A stretch of DNA of 64,000 bases from NCBI RefSeq assembly GCF_029962835.1, contig NC_080574.1:20496001-20560000 (forward strand), written 5' to 3'. Origin of the DNA: Magnolia sinica. Lineage: Eukaryota > Streptophyta > Magnoliopsida > Magnoliales > Magnoliaceae. How positions within the stretch are numbered: position 1 is the stretch's first letter; each line of letters starts with the position of its first letter. Both the position numbers and the translations under genes were made by a program. Below are positions 54,141 through 63,350 of this stretch, piece by piece. A model generated the notes under the pieces. That model saw only the letters and a list, made by a program, of their open reading frames with translations. It was not told where the DNA came from and did no database searches.

Positions 54141-55424
54141 ATGGCTCTTGTAGCTCATATGGATTTAGAGTTACGTCAGATGGATGTAAAGACTGCATTT
54201 CTCAATGGGGATCTAAATGAGTACATGTTGCAGCCCGTAGGTTTTGTAGCTACTGGCACAGAACATTTGGTTTGCAAACTTAAGAAGTCCATCTATGGGT
54301 TGAAACAGGCATCGCGGCAGTGGTACCTTAAGTTTCATGAAGTAATTTCTTCATATGGCTTTGTAGAAAACACTGCAGATGAATGCATCTACATTAAAAC
54401 CAGTGGGAGTAAGTTCATTATGATGATTTTGTATATCGATGACATTCTGTTAGCTAGCAGTGATACCAGGATGTTGAGCGACACCAAGAAATTTTTATCT
54501 CAAAGGTTTGAAATGAAAGACCTTGGTGAAGCTTCTTACGTCATTGGCATTGAGATTCGCCATGACAGAACACTTGGACTGCTCAGCTTGTCACAGAGGA
54601 CCTATATTGCTAGGGTACTCGAAAGGTATGGCATGCAAAATTGTGCTTCAGGAAAGTCTCCCATTGTGAAGGGCGACAAATTTGGTTTATTTCAGTGTCC
54701 AAAGAATGATTTAGAAAAGAATCGAATGAAAGAATTTTCGTACGCATCAGTAGTAGGGAGCATCATGTATGCTCAAGTCTGTACGCGACCGGACATTGCC
54801 TTTGTCACTGGAATATTGGGAAGATATCTATCTAATCCAGGAATGCAACATTGGATAGCTGCAAAGAAAGTATTACGGTATCTTCAGAGAACAAAAGACT
54901 TCGGACTCACATACAGAAGGTCTGATCAGTTGGAGTTGATCGGATATTCAGATGCAGACTTCGCAGGCTGCGTCGATACTAAGAAGTCTACTTCAGGATA
55001 CATTTTCATGATGGTGGGAGGAGCTGTGTCGTGGAAAAGCGTGAAACAATCTACCACAGCCTCATCCACTATGGAAGCTGAATTTATTGCTTGCCATGAG
55101 GCATCTAATCAGGCACTATGGTTACAGAGTTTCTTCTCAGGTTTGCGAGTACTGGAGCATATCCCGAAACCATTAAGAATATTTTGCGATAATTCAGATG
55201 CTATTTCCTTCTCTAGTAATAACAAGCATTCGTCAAGGTCGAGGCATATCGACATCAAGTATCTTGTTGTAAAGAAAAGGGTTCAGAATCATCAACTGTC
55301 CGTGGAATTCATCGGCACTAAGCGGATGATTGCAGATCCGCTCACTAAAGGGCTCCCTATCATGCCATTTCAGGAGCATGTAACATCCATAGGAGTCATT
55401 GATCCCACAGATGTTTTCAATTAG
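54141..55424 (+). CDS. Copia reverse transcriptase-RNase H, open segment (427 codons)
   Basis: The longest intact piece of the element. Reverse transcriptase shows MDVKTAFLNGDLNE, YGLKQASRQWYLKF and the catalytic ILYIDDILLAS (YIDD near residue 97). YVIGIEIRHDR and SYASVVGSIMYAQVCTRPDI follow. RNase H has GYSDADFAGCVDTKKSTSGY, STMEAEFIACHEASNQA and FCDNSDAIS, then HIDIKYLVVKK and MIADPLTKGLP near the end. The N-terminal fingers lie upstream, cut off by three stops (53592-54140). It is a fragment of the polyprotein, not a separate gene; translation from this ATG is unlikely in nature. Confidence 0.9.
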   Translation: MALVAHMDLELRQMDVKTAFLNGDLNEYMLQPVGFVATGTEHLVCKLKKSIYGLKQASRQWYLKFHEVISSYGFVENTADECIYIKTSGSKFIMMILYIDDILLASSDTRMLSDTKKFLSQRFEMKDLGEASYVIGIEIRHDRTLGLLSLSQRTYIARVLERYGMQNCASGKSPIVKGDKFGLFQCPKNDLEKNRMKEFSYASVVGSIMYAQVCTRPDIAFVTGILGRYLSNPGMQHWIAAKKVLRYLQRTKDFGLTYRRSDQLELIGYSDADFAGCVDTKKSTSGYIFMMVGGAVSWKSVKQSTTASSTMEAEFIACHEASNQALWLQSFFSGLRVLEHIPKPLRIFCDNSDAISFSSNNKHSSRSRHIDIKYLVVKKRVQNHQLSVEFIGTKRMIADPLTKGLPIMPFQEHVTSIGVIDPTDVFN

Positions 55425-55915
55425 TGGGAGTTGAGCGTACTTTGATTTTCACAGACACTCAGAGATCTCGTTTTATACAGTTTGTTTGGATGATTTTGAT
55501 ATAAAGATTTATTTTTGCTTATTTATATATATGCGTAAATTTTGAATAAGTGGAACTACAATGTTGTGTCTCGTTGGAGACATGAAAAAGCTTCAGGACC
55601 TCTTAAGGAAAGGCACATATTATCACACTAAAGTGTGTAATCCTTATACCACATTTCCTAGTTCGTGATCTATGTCGTTAAGATTGAAAGTATCTGTGAT
55701 CGCGCTTAGACTCACTTCGCCTAAATTAAATGTTGTGATGACTACCGCGTTTCGAAACTACTGTTTTGATGGACCGATTGAATAGCATTACTCATATTGT
55801 CATTGTTTTCATTGGTTAACCATTTAGATATTTTCTTAAAATATCAAAACTCGTTTACAAAATTATTATATATATGACTATCATTGCGTTGCTCAATGAG
55901 GCCCAAGTGGGAGAA
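55425..55915 (+). other. Copia 3' untranslated region and polypurine tract
   Basis: Starts TGGGAGTTGAGCG after the stop. No open frame of note. It ends with GGCCCAAGTGGGAGAA, the typical Copia polypurine tract, at 55900-55915. Confidence 0.8.
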
Positions 55916-56365
55916 TGCAAGAACTCTATTTAGTGGGGCTCACTGATCAACGGTTGTCATACAGTTTGACTGGATGATTGAGTAGACCGTGGGCCCCACT
56001 TGGTGATGCGGCTGCGCATCTATCTGCGCGCTCTGCGTCAGAGTGGAATGCTATAGCTATCTTACGCAGACAGTTTGGGTTGAACTAGGATGCTACAACA
56101 TGGAGCATGGGAGAGAGAGTTGTGATGGGTTTCAAACTCCCTCTCCACTGACTCTATAAAAGAGAGCTGGGTCCCCAATCCTACACCACAGCAAAAATTC
56201 GAGTCCCATCTACTGATTTGTAGAAAGGCTCTATAGGTTATCTGGTATTCTTATCTGGCTTCCATGGCGGCGTCTCAGCTAGGTAAGCTATCCGACCCCT
56301 GATCGCCATGTCCCATGCATAGACAGATCCGTGGGCCTATTCCGCATATAGATTAAGTCCCACAA
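55916..56365 (+). repeat. Copia 3' LTR
   Basis: About 450 bp, TG to CA, with TATA box at 56155-56161. It lacks the internal duplication of the 5' LTR and differs from it by many small changes, so the insertion is not recent. Confidence 0.88.
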
Positions 56366-56370
56366 TTGGA

Positions 56371-57597
56371 CCATGTAAATTATGTATTTATTATTTCTCA
56401 TTTTTAAGTTTGACTTCTTTCTTGGCATTTTATTTTTTTTTAATATAGCTTAATCTACATTGACCGTGTGTCATTATTTTATTTTATTTTAAACAAGAAA
56501 CTCTTTATATTTATCATTGTAATACTTGAGGTAAGAGTTTGTTTGGCCACCATCGTGACCAGGCATCTATCAAGTGACCCCAAATACTAACACTCACCTG
56601 CTAGTTAATTAAGTGGTTTGATGGTCAAACCTGTTCATTTTGTGCAACCTATTACCGTAAAGCCTACCATAAGAAACTTACATGGACAGAATGACATTGA
56701 CCATCAATATCTATAAATGAATGCTTAATATTTTGAGAGGTGTGCATTTTATTCTAAAGATCAAAGTCCGGAATTATCAATAAAACATAATTTGTAATGG
56801 CAGCTTATTCACTGCAGTAGTAAGAAGATGCATACTTCAAATCAATGGACCACTGTTAAAATATTTTAAATATAAAATATACAAAAAAATAAAAGAAAAA
56901 AAATCCCTATTTTCTTTGTTTTTGTCTTTTAGTACCTTTGTATTTTATTTCCTTTTGCAAAAGAATATAGTCCTGCGTTGGAAAGGTTGAAAGAAAAAAA
57001 ATGAACTTCTATAAGATCTCTTTCCCATAACATTTGTGAATGTGCTATGTTAACACTCCCGGGGTTCTATTCAACACATCATCTCTCACAACAATCGGCA
57101 ATGACAAACAAATCGAATTTGGATTTATTTATTTTTTGTTTTATGTTTTTCTTTCTTTTCAGAGCATATATACACAATGTTTTGTGTCGGGTGTTGGGTT
57201 TTGCCTTACTGTTAATTCTAAAACTTGATGACACCAATTAATCTTGAACCATTTCTAAGTGAGAAACGTTTCTCTTTATCAAGGCCATCAAGTGCAATAT
57301 AAGATGTGCACTCTCTGGATAAACACATCATCTCGAACAACAATCCGCAAGAATACACGAACTGTTTGGATTTATTTATTTTTTCTTTTTTTCTTTTCTT
57401 TTCTGGACCTATGGCAATGTTTGGTCTTGGGTGAAAGACCTGCCGTGGACATTAAGATAGCGTATGTCATAGGGTCCATTGAACCGATCATACTAACAGA
57501 AGGGCTCAAACTATCTCACAGAAAATGATTGAATTCACGCCTATCATAGTAGAAAATTCATATTACACTTCCATCCTGCTCTTTCACAATTAGGTGT

Positions 57598-57600
<3 letters not shown>
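56371..57600. other. Duplicon 2 flank, no gene seen
   Basis: 56560-56855 aligns with duplicon 1 (for example AAGAAGATGCATACTTCAAATC against 43165-43186). The rest is AT-rich. Two overlapping frames near 57040-57241 and one at 57259-57528 are T-rich and show no domain; AACACATCATCTC is repeated within them (57073 and 57323). Confidence 0.5.

Positions 57601-57681
<81 letters not shown>
57601..57681. repeat. (TA)n microsatellite
   Basis: About 80 bases of AT dinucleotides. Confidence 0.95.
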
Positions 57682-57685
<4 letters not shown>

Positions 57686-57699
57686 ACTATATATTATAT

Positions 57700-57922
57700 T
57701 ATATATGGTATAAGGGATGGTGGACCTTCATCTCATGCTCTAAAATGATCTCACTCGAGCTTTGGATCTGACTGCTTCTCTGGCTCATGCTCTAAAATGA
57801 TCTCTCCAAAAGGAAAGATGGAGTGGATACAACACATACATTGTAGACTTAGTGGCGTTAGCGAGTCTCGCTACTCAACCTGACAGTAGCTTATCCGCGT
57901 CCGACTCAAGTTGCACCTCTAG
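57700..57922. mobile_element. Foldback family fragment
   Basis: ATGGTGGACCTTCATC, two copies of CTCATGCTCTAAAATGATCT and AAGATGGAGTGGATACAAC are words of the second half of the family core. Ends are not defined. Confidence 0.4.
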
Positions 57923-57990
57923 TTTTTTTTTTTTTTTTCTAACACGCACACGCACCACCACACTCACGCCACGGTGGGATTTCACCTCTA
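57923..57990 (-). mobile_element. SINE-like tail, truncated copy
   Basis: Read on the minus strand, it ends CACTCTAGCGTGAGTG-like sequence, then GTGGTGCGTGTGCGTGTT and an A-tail (T-run 57923-57938 on the plus strand). It shares CACGCACACGCACCACC and CACTCACGC with the copy at 58390-58516. Confidence 0.4.
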
Positions 57991-58389
57991 GTTTGTCAGC
58001 ACTTAGGATCTGGCATGTGTCACAGCCCACTGGGGCCCACATGATGAGCGTGATGATGATCTGAACCGTCCATATTGTGGATCGTATGCGATACAGGCTA
58101 CTAGACTACACTTAAGGGAACAAATGGTCATAACTGTCATTGTATATATGTGAATTTAGAATGATGAAGACGAATTTTCGATGGCTAGAATTCAACTCTA
58201 AAAATTACAAAGATTAGCATCATCATTGAATTTCGATTATGAGAAGATAGCTTATCCACGACATTAGCGAGAACATGGACATTTAAAATCATCTGATCAG
58301 ATCAAAATGTGGGCACCAGCAGGTGACGGCACATGCTAGGAAGCAGATTGAACGGTGTCCGAATCAAGAGGGGTATCCCTGGTGGAAGC

Positions 58390-58516
58390 TTTTTTTTTTT
58401 TTTTTTTTTTTTTACACACGCACATACACCACCCACACTCACGCTAGTGGAGTTTCACCGCTCATGGATACTCGAACCCTTGACTGGGTGTTGAAACTAC
58501 TGAGAGTCTACGACCC
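58390..58516 (-). mobile_element. SINE-like element
   Basis: On the minus strand there is AAGGGTTCGAGTATCC, close to an RNA polymerase III B box, then CTCCACTAGCGTGAGTG, GTGTGTGTAAAA and a long A-tail (T-run 58390-58413 on the plus strand). This order (tRNA-like B box, GTGTGT stretch, poly-A) suits a tRNA-derived plant SINE. The A box and target duplication are not clear. Confidence 0.45.
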
Positions 58517-58524
58517 TTGTTGTG

Positions 58525-58905
58525 CCGAGCTGTGTGGGGCCTGCGGAGATGTCCGTGACAAATCTACTCCGTCCATCAATTATGCAAGACCAAAACGGAA
58601 CAGAAAACTAAATAACGCAGATTTAAAACTCAGGTGGACTACACCAAACGAGCCAGTGGTAACTGAAAAGTCCACCGTTGAAACCTTCCAGGATCTGGCC
58701 ATGATGTTTATATGCCATCCAAACCGTTCATATGGTTATTACCACTCGGATAAACTGTAGGCACAAATATCGTCCTGTACAGAACTTCTATGGCCCCCAC
58801 AAAGTTTTCAATGGGGAGCATTCCATCCCCACTGTTTTGTGTGTGATATGGTCCCACGGAATTTTGGATCCCTTTATTTTTAAGACTCCTACTATCGTGG
58901 TCTCA
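58525..58905. mobile_element. Foldback element, copy K
   Basis: Family words in order: GTGTGGGGCCTGCGGAG, CTCAGGTGGACTACACC, GTCCACCGTTGAAACCTTCC, ATGATGTTTATATGCCATCC, CCACTGTTTTGTGTGTG, ATGGTCCCACGGAATTTTGG. The orientation of halves shows it is a diverged full-length copy. Confidence 0.55.
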
Positions 58906-60047
58906 AAAAACTGATAGTCTGAGTAATTTGTCAGTGGGCACCTTTTAGCTTCTGACAACAGGGGCATGGGAGTATATCCACATGGGCACAGGCAACTAAC
59001 TTCCATCCGTGGTGACCCACCATTAGTCGGATTTGGTTGGGTTACTTGCAGCTCTTGCAGAAGTCCCAACCGAATGTATACCCTACCAAGTACTTTCAAA
59101 CCTGCTTTACTTAGTGGCTTTTGACTGTTACTATTGAATCAGTAAAATCCCACAAAATCTCATCTCCAAGATATCCTTGTAATTTAGTGACCAGGCAATC
59201 AGTGCCCAAAATAATTTATTTTGGAAGTAAGAAATGTGAATGGGGATGTTTAGTGACCTTTGACACAAATGATGTCCAGAGACCCAAAGAGCTAGGATTT
59301 GACTTGGCCACATTGCCCTGTCTGAGATGGCCCATACATATATGAAACCACTCATGTTGCATCCGACCCCAGCAGCAAAAAGTTCATATGGTTGAGAGTT
59401 AGGTACGGCATACTGTTACGTTTTTTTTTTTATTTTTATTTAAGAAATTCACCATGCCTATTTATTTTGCTTGCTAATATTAGGGCAAATGTCTAAAAAT
59501 GAGACAGATCCCAAGGTCAAGTGGATCACATGCCATCCAAACTGGTAGTAAAATCATTCTCACTAAACGAAGGAAAAAGACAAAAAATAATATAGCTCAA
59601 AACTTAAGTGTGCCCACAAATGTTTCAACAATGGATGTTCAATTCTCGTTATTTTCTATTGGGTGACTCACTTGAGCTCCATATTTGTTTTAATTTTTTG
59701 GATCATTAGAGCCATCAAAACCGATGGACAAGGAGGACTCTCTTGCCTGGAGCTCTTATTGTAGGAGGTTCCTGCAGTTAAAATCTAGGTGGGGCTTGAG
59801 CTGAAAAATGAGGCATGTCCAAAACTCAAGTAGGTCCTATTATAGGAAAAAGTGGAGGGGAAAATACCTACTACTTTGGGATCATTTGGATACCACCAAA
59901 TAAATTACTTTTACTACTTAATCGGTCTATAAGTAATTTTGAATTAGTAAATTTGGTCTATGATTATTTATAACTTATTTTAATTAAAATTATTTAATCA
60001 TTTCAGTTAATCTTTTTAGCTTTTCTACTTATCATAAGACGCTAAAG
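58906..60047. other. Intergenic, no gene seen
   Basis: 59490-59760 holds more foldback family words (AAATGAGACAGATCCC, GGGTGACTCACTTGAGCTC, ACCGATGGACAAGGAGG). Frames at 58788-59355 on both strands show no domain. Confidence 0.55.
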
Positions 60048-60628
60048 AGAGTTGGCTGGTGTACCACACACCACTGACTTATCTAGTGTGTCAATGTCAC
60101 CAAGTTTTGTGGGGCTCACCATAAGGAATGTGTTATATTCAAACCATCCATCCATTTGGTGAGATCATTGTAAGGCTATAGTCTAAGAATTCAAAGATGA
60201 AGTGGACCACACTTTACATAAAGCAGTATGGGATTGAACGTCTACAATTGAAATTTTCTTAGGGTTATCGGAGTTTTTGGGTCAATTTGGTATTTGTTTC
60301 TCTTCATCTAGGTTTATGTGACCTTATGAACAGATTAAATGGAAAATAAACATTTTCGTGGGCCTACGTATCTTTTAACACTAGAAATCATTGTCCTCGC
60401 TCTATTTTATGACGTGGTCCATTTAACTTTGGATATGACTTATTTTTGAGATAATGTAGAACAAACATTGTGAGTAAAATAAATACATCATCGTAGGGCC
60501 AGGTAACTTTGATCTCTTTTCAATCGTTTATTCATCCTTGGGGCTCCAGGAGTTGACGTGCTCGTCTTCTAAGGCCACGTACGCACACCATCTAGGTCAG
60601 TGGTGCATAGCACACCAGCCAATCCACT
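60048..60628. mobile_element. Foldback element, copy F
   Basis: The left arm GTTGGCTGGTGTACC and CACCACTGAC reappear inverted on the right as GTCAGTGGTGC, then CACACCAGCCAATCC (60597-60625). The core has CCATCCATCCATTTGG, GTGGACCACACTTTAC, TGACCTTATGAACAG and ACATCATCGTAGGGCC. It abuts the next copy. Confidence 0.7.
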
Positions 60629-60636
60629 TCCATACG

Positions 60637-61184
60637 AGGGTGCGGATTAGGTACTACCCCGCATGTTCCCAGATCAGGACCGGCGGAGGCTCCTAGGGCA
60701 CTGAGGGGCCACTGTGATGTATGAAATTTACCCACACCGTTCATCCATTTTTACATGTCATTTTAGATTTTGAAGCCAAAAATAAAGAATGTCCAATGCC
60801 AAATGGACCACACAGTGGGAATTAAATTTCTACCGTTGAATATTTCTTAGGGCCCACAGAAGTTTTGGATCAAGATAATATTTGTTTTTTCGCTTCATCC
60901 AATTATATTTGACCATATTAACAGGTTGGATGGAAAACAATTGACACAGTAGACCCTAATAAGGTTTCAATGGTGGGCATCCTTAGTACCACTGATTCCT
61001 GTGGTGTGGTCCACTTAAGCCTTAGATCTGACTTATTTTTGGTTTAGCTATCTAAAATGATATGGAAATATAGATGGACGGTGTGGATAAAACTCATAAA
61101 TCACTGTAGCCCCTCGGTGGCCTTTGCAGCCTCCGCCTGTCCTGAGGCCAGAACAGGCGGGGGGAGTACCAAATCCGCGCCCTT
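60637..61184. mobile_element. Foldback element, copy G, the most complete core
   Basis: Terminal arms are GGGTGCGGATTAGGTACT on the left and, inverted, GGGCGCGGATTTGGTACTCC on the right. The core is nearly palindromic: GTGATGTATG, CCGTTCATCC, CATTTTAGATTTTG, GGACCACACAG, CTACCGTTGAA, GGGCCCACAGAAGTTTTGG, TGTGGTGTGGTCCACTTAAG, AGATGGACGGTGTGGATAAA. A clean target duplication was not found. Confidence 0.75.
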
Positions 61185-61885
61185 CTAAACGATAGCACGT
61201 CACCCACCACACCCAAATCTCGCGGTTTTTCTTTCATAACCCATCGGGGCATGATTAATTACGGTTTTGCCACTCTGCTGGAGAGCACAACCATTTATAT
61301 GCCCGATACAAGTCCACACAAATGGTCCATGGAGCACATGTTTAGCTAATCCAAACCATTGAGATCCTTGTCAACCATTCCTTGGTTTATCTCACATAGC
61401 TCCTGTATTCTCCCTTAACCGCTATTTTTAGTTCACTGATCATGAAGAATTTAGAGTCATTGCCTATCCATGTGGGCCCATCAGCTCAACCACCCATATC
61501 ACTGACACATGCTTCTATTGTGAGCTAAGTGGGACAGCTTAATATGGTGAGGTTAGATAGGGTCACGTTCTGCTGTTGCAGATATTCAGACAAATTCTAT
61601 TTGAAAGCGGTTTCTTCGTTTGCTGAATTAAATTACTAGAACATGAAATTAATCATGGGTGGGTAACAACTTTCAAATGTTCTTTATGTATCTCATGTTT
61701 GACGCTGATGTCCAATCAAATCCCACTGTGTCACCGTCCATCTCTGATCTCGAGGCTAATTACTATTTCTAGTCTAATCAAATCTCACCGCATCAGGGCT
61801 ATACCAGCCATATCCGCTCCGTTTCCACTACACGTCTTCTTGCATTACCAGCAACAAGCTTTTGTAACTCCACACGTGACCATGT
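61185..61885. other. Intergenic, no gene seen
   Basis: No frame with a domain. The plus frame 61699-61926 (75 codons) has no recognisable product. Confidence 0.5.
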
Positions 61886-62063
61886 ATGCTGGCAGACATG
61901 CAATATCCAAGTCGTCCATCAGCTAGACCTTTCCGTTTAGGTTCTAATCACGCGAAGATGGAAGTGATTCGTAGACCAATCTGATTCTGGAGATAGGATG
62001 TTTATGTAGTGGTAACCCTTTGATCTACGGCTTGGATATTGCAACTGTCTGCCATGCTGGCAT
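61886..62063. other. Long imperfect hairpin, possible small-RNA precursor
   Basis: The left arm (61886-61920, TGGCAGACATGCAATATCC, then AAG and CGTCCATC) pairs with the right arm (62021-62063, CTTGGATATTGCAACTGTCTG, then CC) over roughly 40 bases with a one-or-two-base bulge. The loop is about 100 nt. Either strand could fold this way. A TATATATAA lies at the right edge (62064-62072). It matches no miRNA family that I can name. Confidence 0.4.
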
Positions 62064-62349
62064 ATATATAAGATGACAGGTACGTACACGCGTGTGGTCT
62101 TAGCAAGCAAAAGCTCACCAACGATTATTACTCGTTTAAATGCGGAGTGTGGACGGATTACCTGCCTATGGAGGAAGTCATTTTTTTATCTCTCTAAAGT
62201 GTGTACCATACACGTGGCACATGTGTAAAGATGATCCAAACTAGATCCTTTGGATGCAGCGGTAGGTAGACCCTTCAACGCAACTTTCTTCGATTGACTA
62301 TCTTAACAATCTAATCGGTGGGCCTTTCCTTGGTTAGATTGACACCCTC
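62064..62349. other. Intergenic with TATA-like box, no gene seen
   Basis: GGCATATATATAAGATG near 62062 is followed by CGTACACGCGTGTGGTC. No open frame follows. CACGTGGCACATGTG lies near 62211. Confidence 0.45.
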
Positions 62350-62802
62350 CGACGTGGCTTGGCTAGTAACCCCAGCACCAGCCAGCTAGCTGTTGTCACA
62401 GCTTCCTGAGCCCCACCATCATGTATGTATCGTATCCATGCCGTTCATCTATTTTACTAGTTCATTTTAGGGCATGAGATAAAAAATAACATATGTCTAA
62501 ATATTAAGTCAACCACACCATCACTGGAAAGTAGGGATTGAACGCTTACAGTTAAAAACATTTTGGGAGCCCCAAAATTTTCCAATAGAGCTGATATTTG
62601 CTAATAAAAATTACAGTAGAGCTTAGGAAGTTTTTCATAGTGGGCGTTAAACAAAAACTATTTACCCGTAGCGTGGTTCACTTGAAATTTGGATCTATCT
62701 CATCTGATAACATGGATAAAATACATTACATTATGGTGGGGTGTAAGTATCTTTGACACCAGCAAACTAGCTGGTGTTAGGGTCACTAGCCAAACCACGT
62801 CC
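62350..62802. mobile_element. Foldback MITE, copy H, with partly matching 9-bp target duplication
   Basis: 453 bp. The left arm GACGTGGCTTGGCTAGTAAC with CCCAGCACCAGC, and the inverted right arm GACGTGGTTTGGCTAGTGAC with CCTAACACCAGC, match at most positions over about 42 bases. Flanks GACACCCTC and AGCACCCTC agree at seven of nine bases. The core has CACCATCATGTATG and CATTATGGTGGGG. It interrupts the 3' end of the gene remnant at 62803-62945. Confidence 0.8.
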
Positions 62803-62945
62803 AGCACCCTCTGCTCCAATCCAAGGCGTGGACCGTCTCCAAGAGATCCAACGGCCTGGACAAAGAATTCATTGATCCTCTTCTTCACTGGCCCACTCTT
62901 AAGTAGGATCCTCACTGGGCCCACTGCTTCCCTATGTGCGACCCA
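62803..62945 (-). pseudogene. Remnant of a third KVRIPPRRG-type small gene
   Basis: On the minus strand the segment GPVRILLKSGPVKKRINEFF followed by VQAVGSL lines up with KVRIPPRRGLVKKRIFKAL and ARAVRSL of paralog 1. The DNA match is also visible (for example TTGATCCTCTTCTTCACT against TGAAGATCCTCTTCTTCACT). There is no matching start, the RRG turn is lost, and the 3' end is cut by foldback copy H at 62802. It is a dispersed, decayed member of the family. Confidence 0.55.
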
Positions 62946-62974
62946 AGCTCCTAGCTAGTAGAGAGAATCAGTCA

Positions 62975-63070
62975 CTGCCGACCACGTACATATACATACA
63001 TGAGTCACATGTGTGATATCATAGCTGCCGACCACGTACATATACATGAGTCACATGTGTGATATCATAG
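62975..63070. repeat. Tandem duplication of a 46-50 bp unit with regulatory-looking words
   Basis: Unit one 62975-63024 and unit two 63025-63070 differ only by a 4-base insertion (TACA). Each unit contains ACCACGTAC, ATGAGTCAC (a GCN4/AP-1-like TGAGTCA) and the palindrome CACATGTG. Both lie upstream of a TATA box at 63145. Confidence 0.85.
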
Positions 63071-63077
63071 CTGCTGA

Positions 63078-63117
63078 TGAATGGGTTGGAACGTGTACCT
63101 ATCATCCAACCCATTCA
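63078..63117. repeat. Perfect 13-bp inverted repeat
   Basis: TGAATGGGTTGGA and TCCAACCCATTCA, separated by 14 bases. It lies between the tandem unit and the TATA box. Confidence 0.85.
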
Positions 63118-63144
63118 TAATATCCCACTGACATGTACCAAGGG

Positions 63145-63153
63145 TATATATAA
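63145..63153 (+). promoter_or_regulatory. TATA box candidate
   Basis: TATATATAA in AGGGTATATATAAACAGC, 28 bases after the inverted repeat. No recognisable gene follows in the plus direction; a foldback fragment begins about 30 bases downstream. The sequence is partly symmetric, so minus-strand use is possible too. Confidence 0.4.
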
Positions 63154-63175
63154 ACAGCAGCTTGATTCAAGACGT

Positions 63176-63350
63176 CTGTGCCCTTAAGAAGTTTTTAATA
63201 TTAGGCTTTCAATTCCCATTTCCCACTCTTTTATATGGGGTGGTCCACTTGAGCTTCAAACTTACCCAATTGTTTTAGCTTATGTCTTAAAATGAGTTGG
63301 CAGGAAGGATAGATGTCATGGATAAGATACATACATCATGGTGGGACCTA
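63176..63350. mobile_element. Foldback element, copy I (second half only)
   Basis: Words of the right half: GGGTGGTCCACTTGAGCTTC, TTATGTCTTAAAATGAG, GATAGATGTCATGGATAAG, ACATACATCATGGTGGGACC. Confidence 0.6.

Larger units (their letters stand above)
48759..56365 (+). mobile_element. Decayed Ty1-Copia retrotransposon
   Basis: LTRs at 48759-49315 and 55916-56365, starting TGTAAGAACTCTATTTAG and TGCAAGAACTCTATTTAG. Flanks GTTGG (48754-48758) and ATTGG (56366-56370) are a degraded five-base target duplication. The primer site at 49318-49329 (TGGTATCAGAGC) is tRNA-Met type, and the polypurine tract AAGTGGGAGAA precedes the 3' LTR. The internal order gag, protease, integrase, reverse transcriptase, RNase H is diagnostic of Copia. 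The element sits in duplicon 2. Gag to integrase is broken by shifts and stops; the last 427 codons remain open. Confidence 0.93.
44420..58350. repeat. Segmental duplication, copy 2, expanded by insertions
   Basis: Same order of blocks as 41480-43960 but spread over about 14 kb. The gaps are filled by an unidentified insertion (about 44585-45529), the MITE at 46913-47374 with a neighbour at 47384-47660, and the Copia element at 48759-56365. SINE-like tails lie near its right end. Confidence 0.75.
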
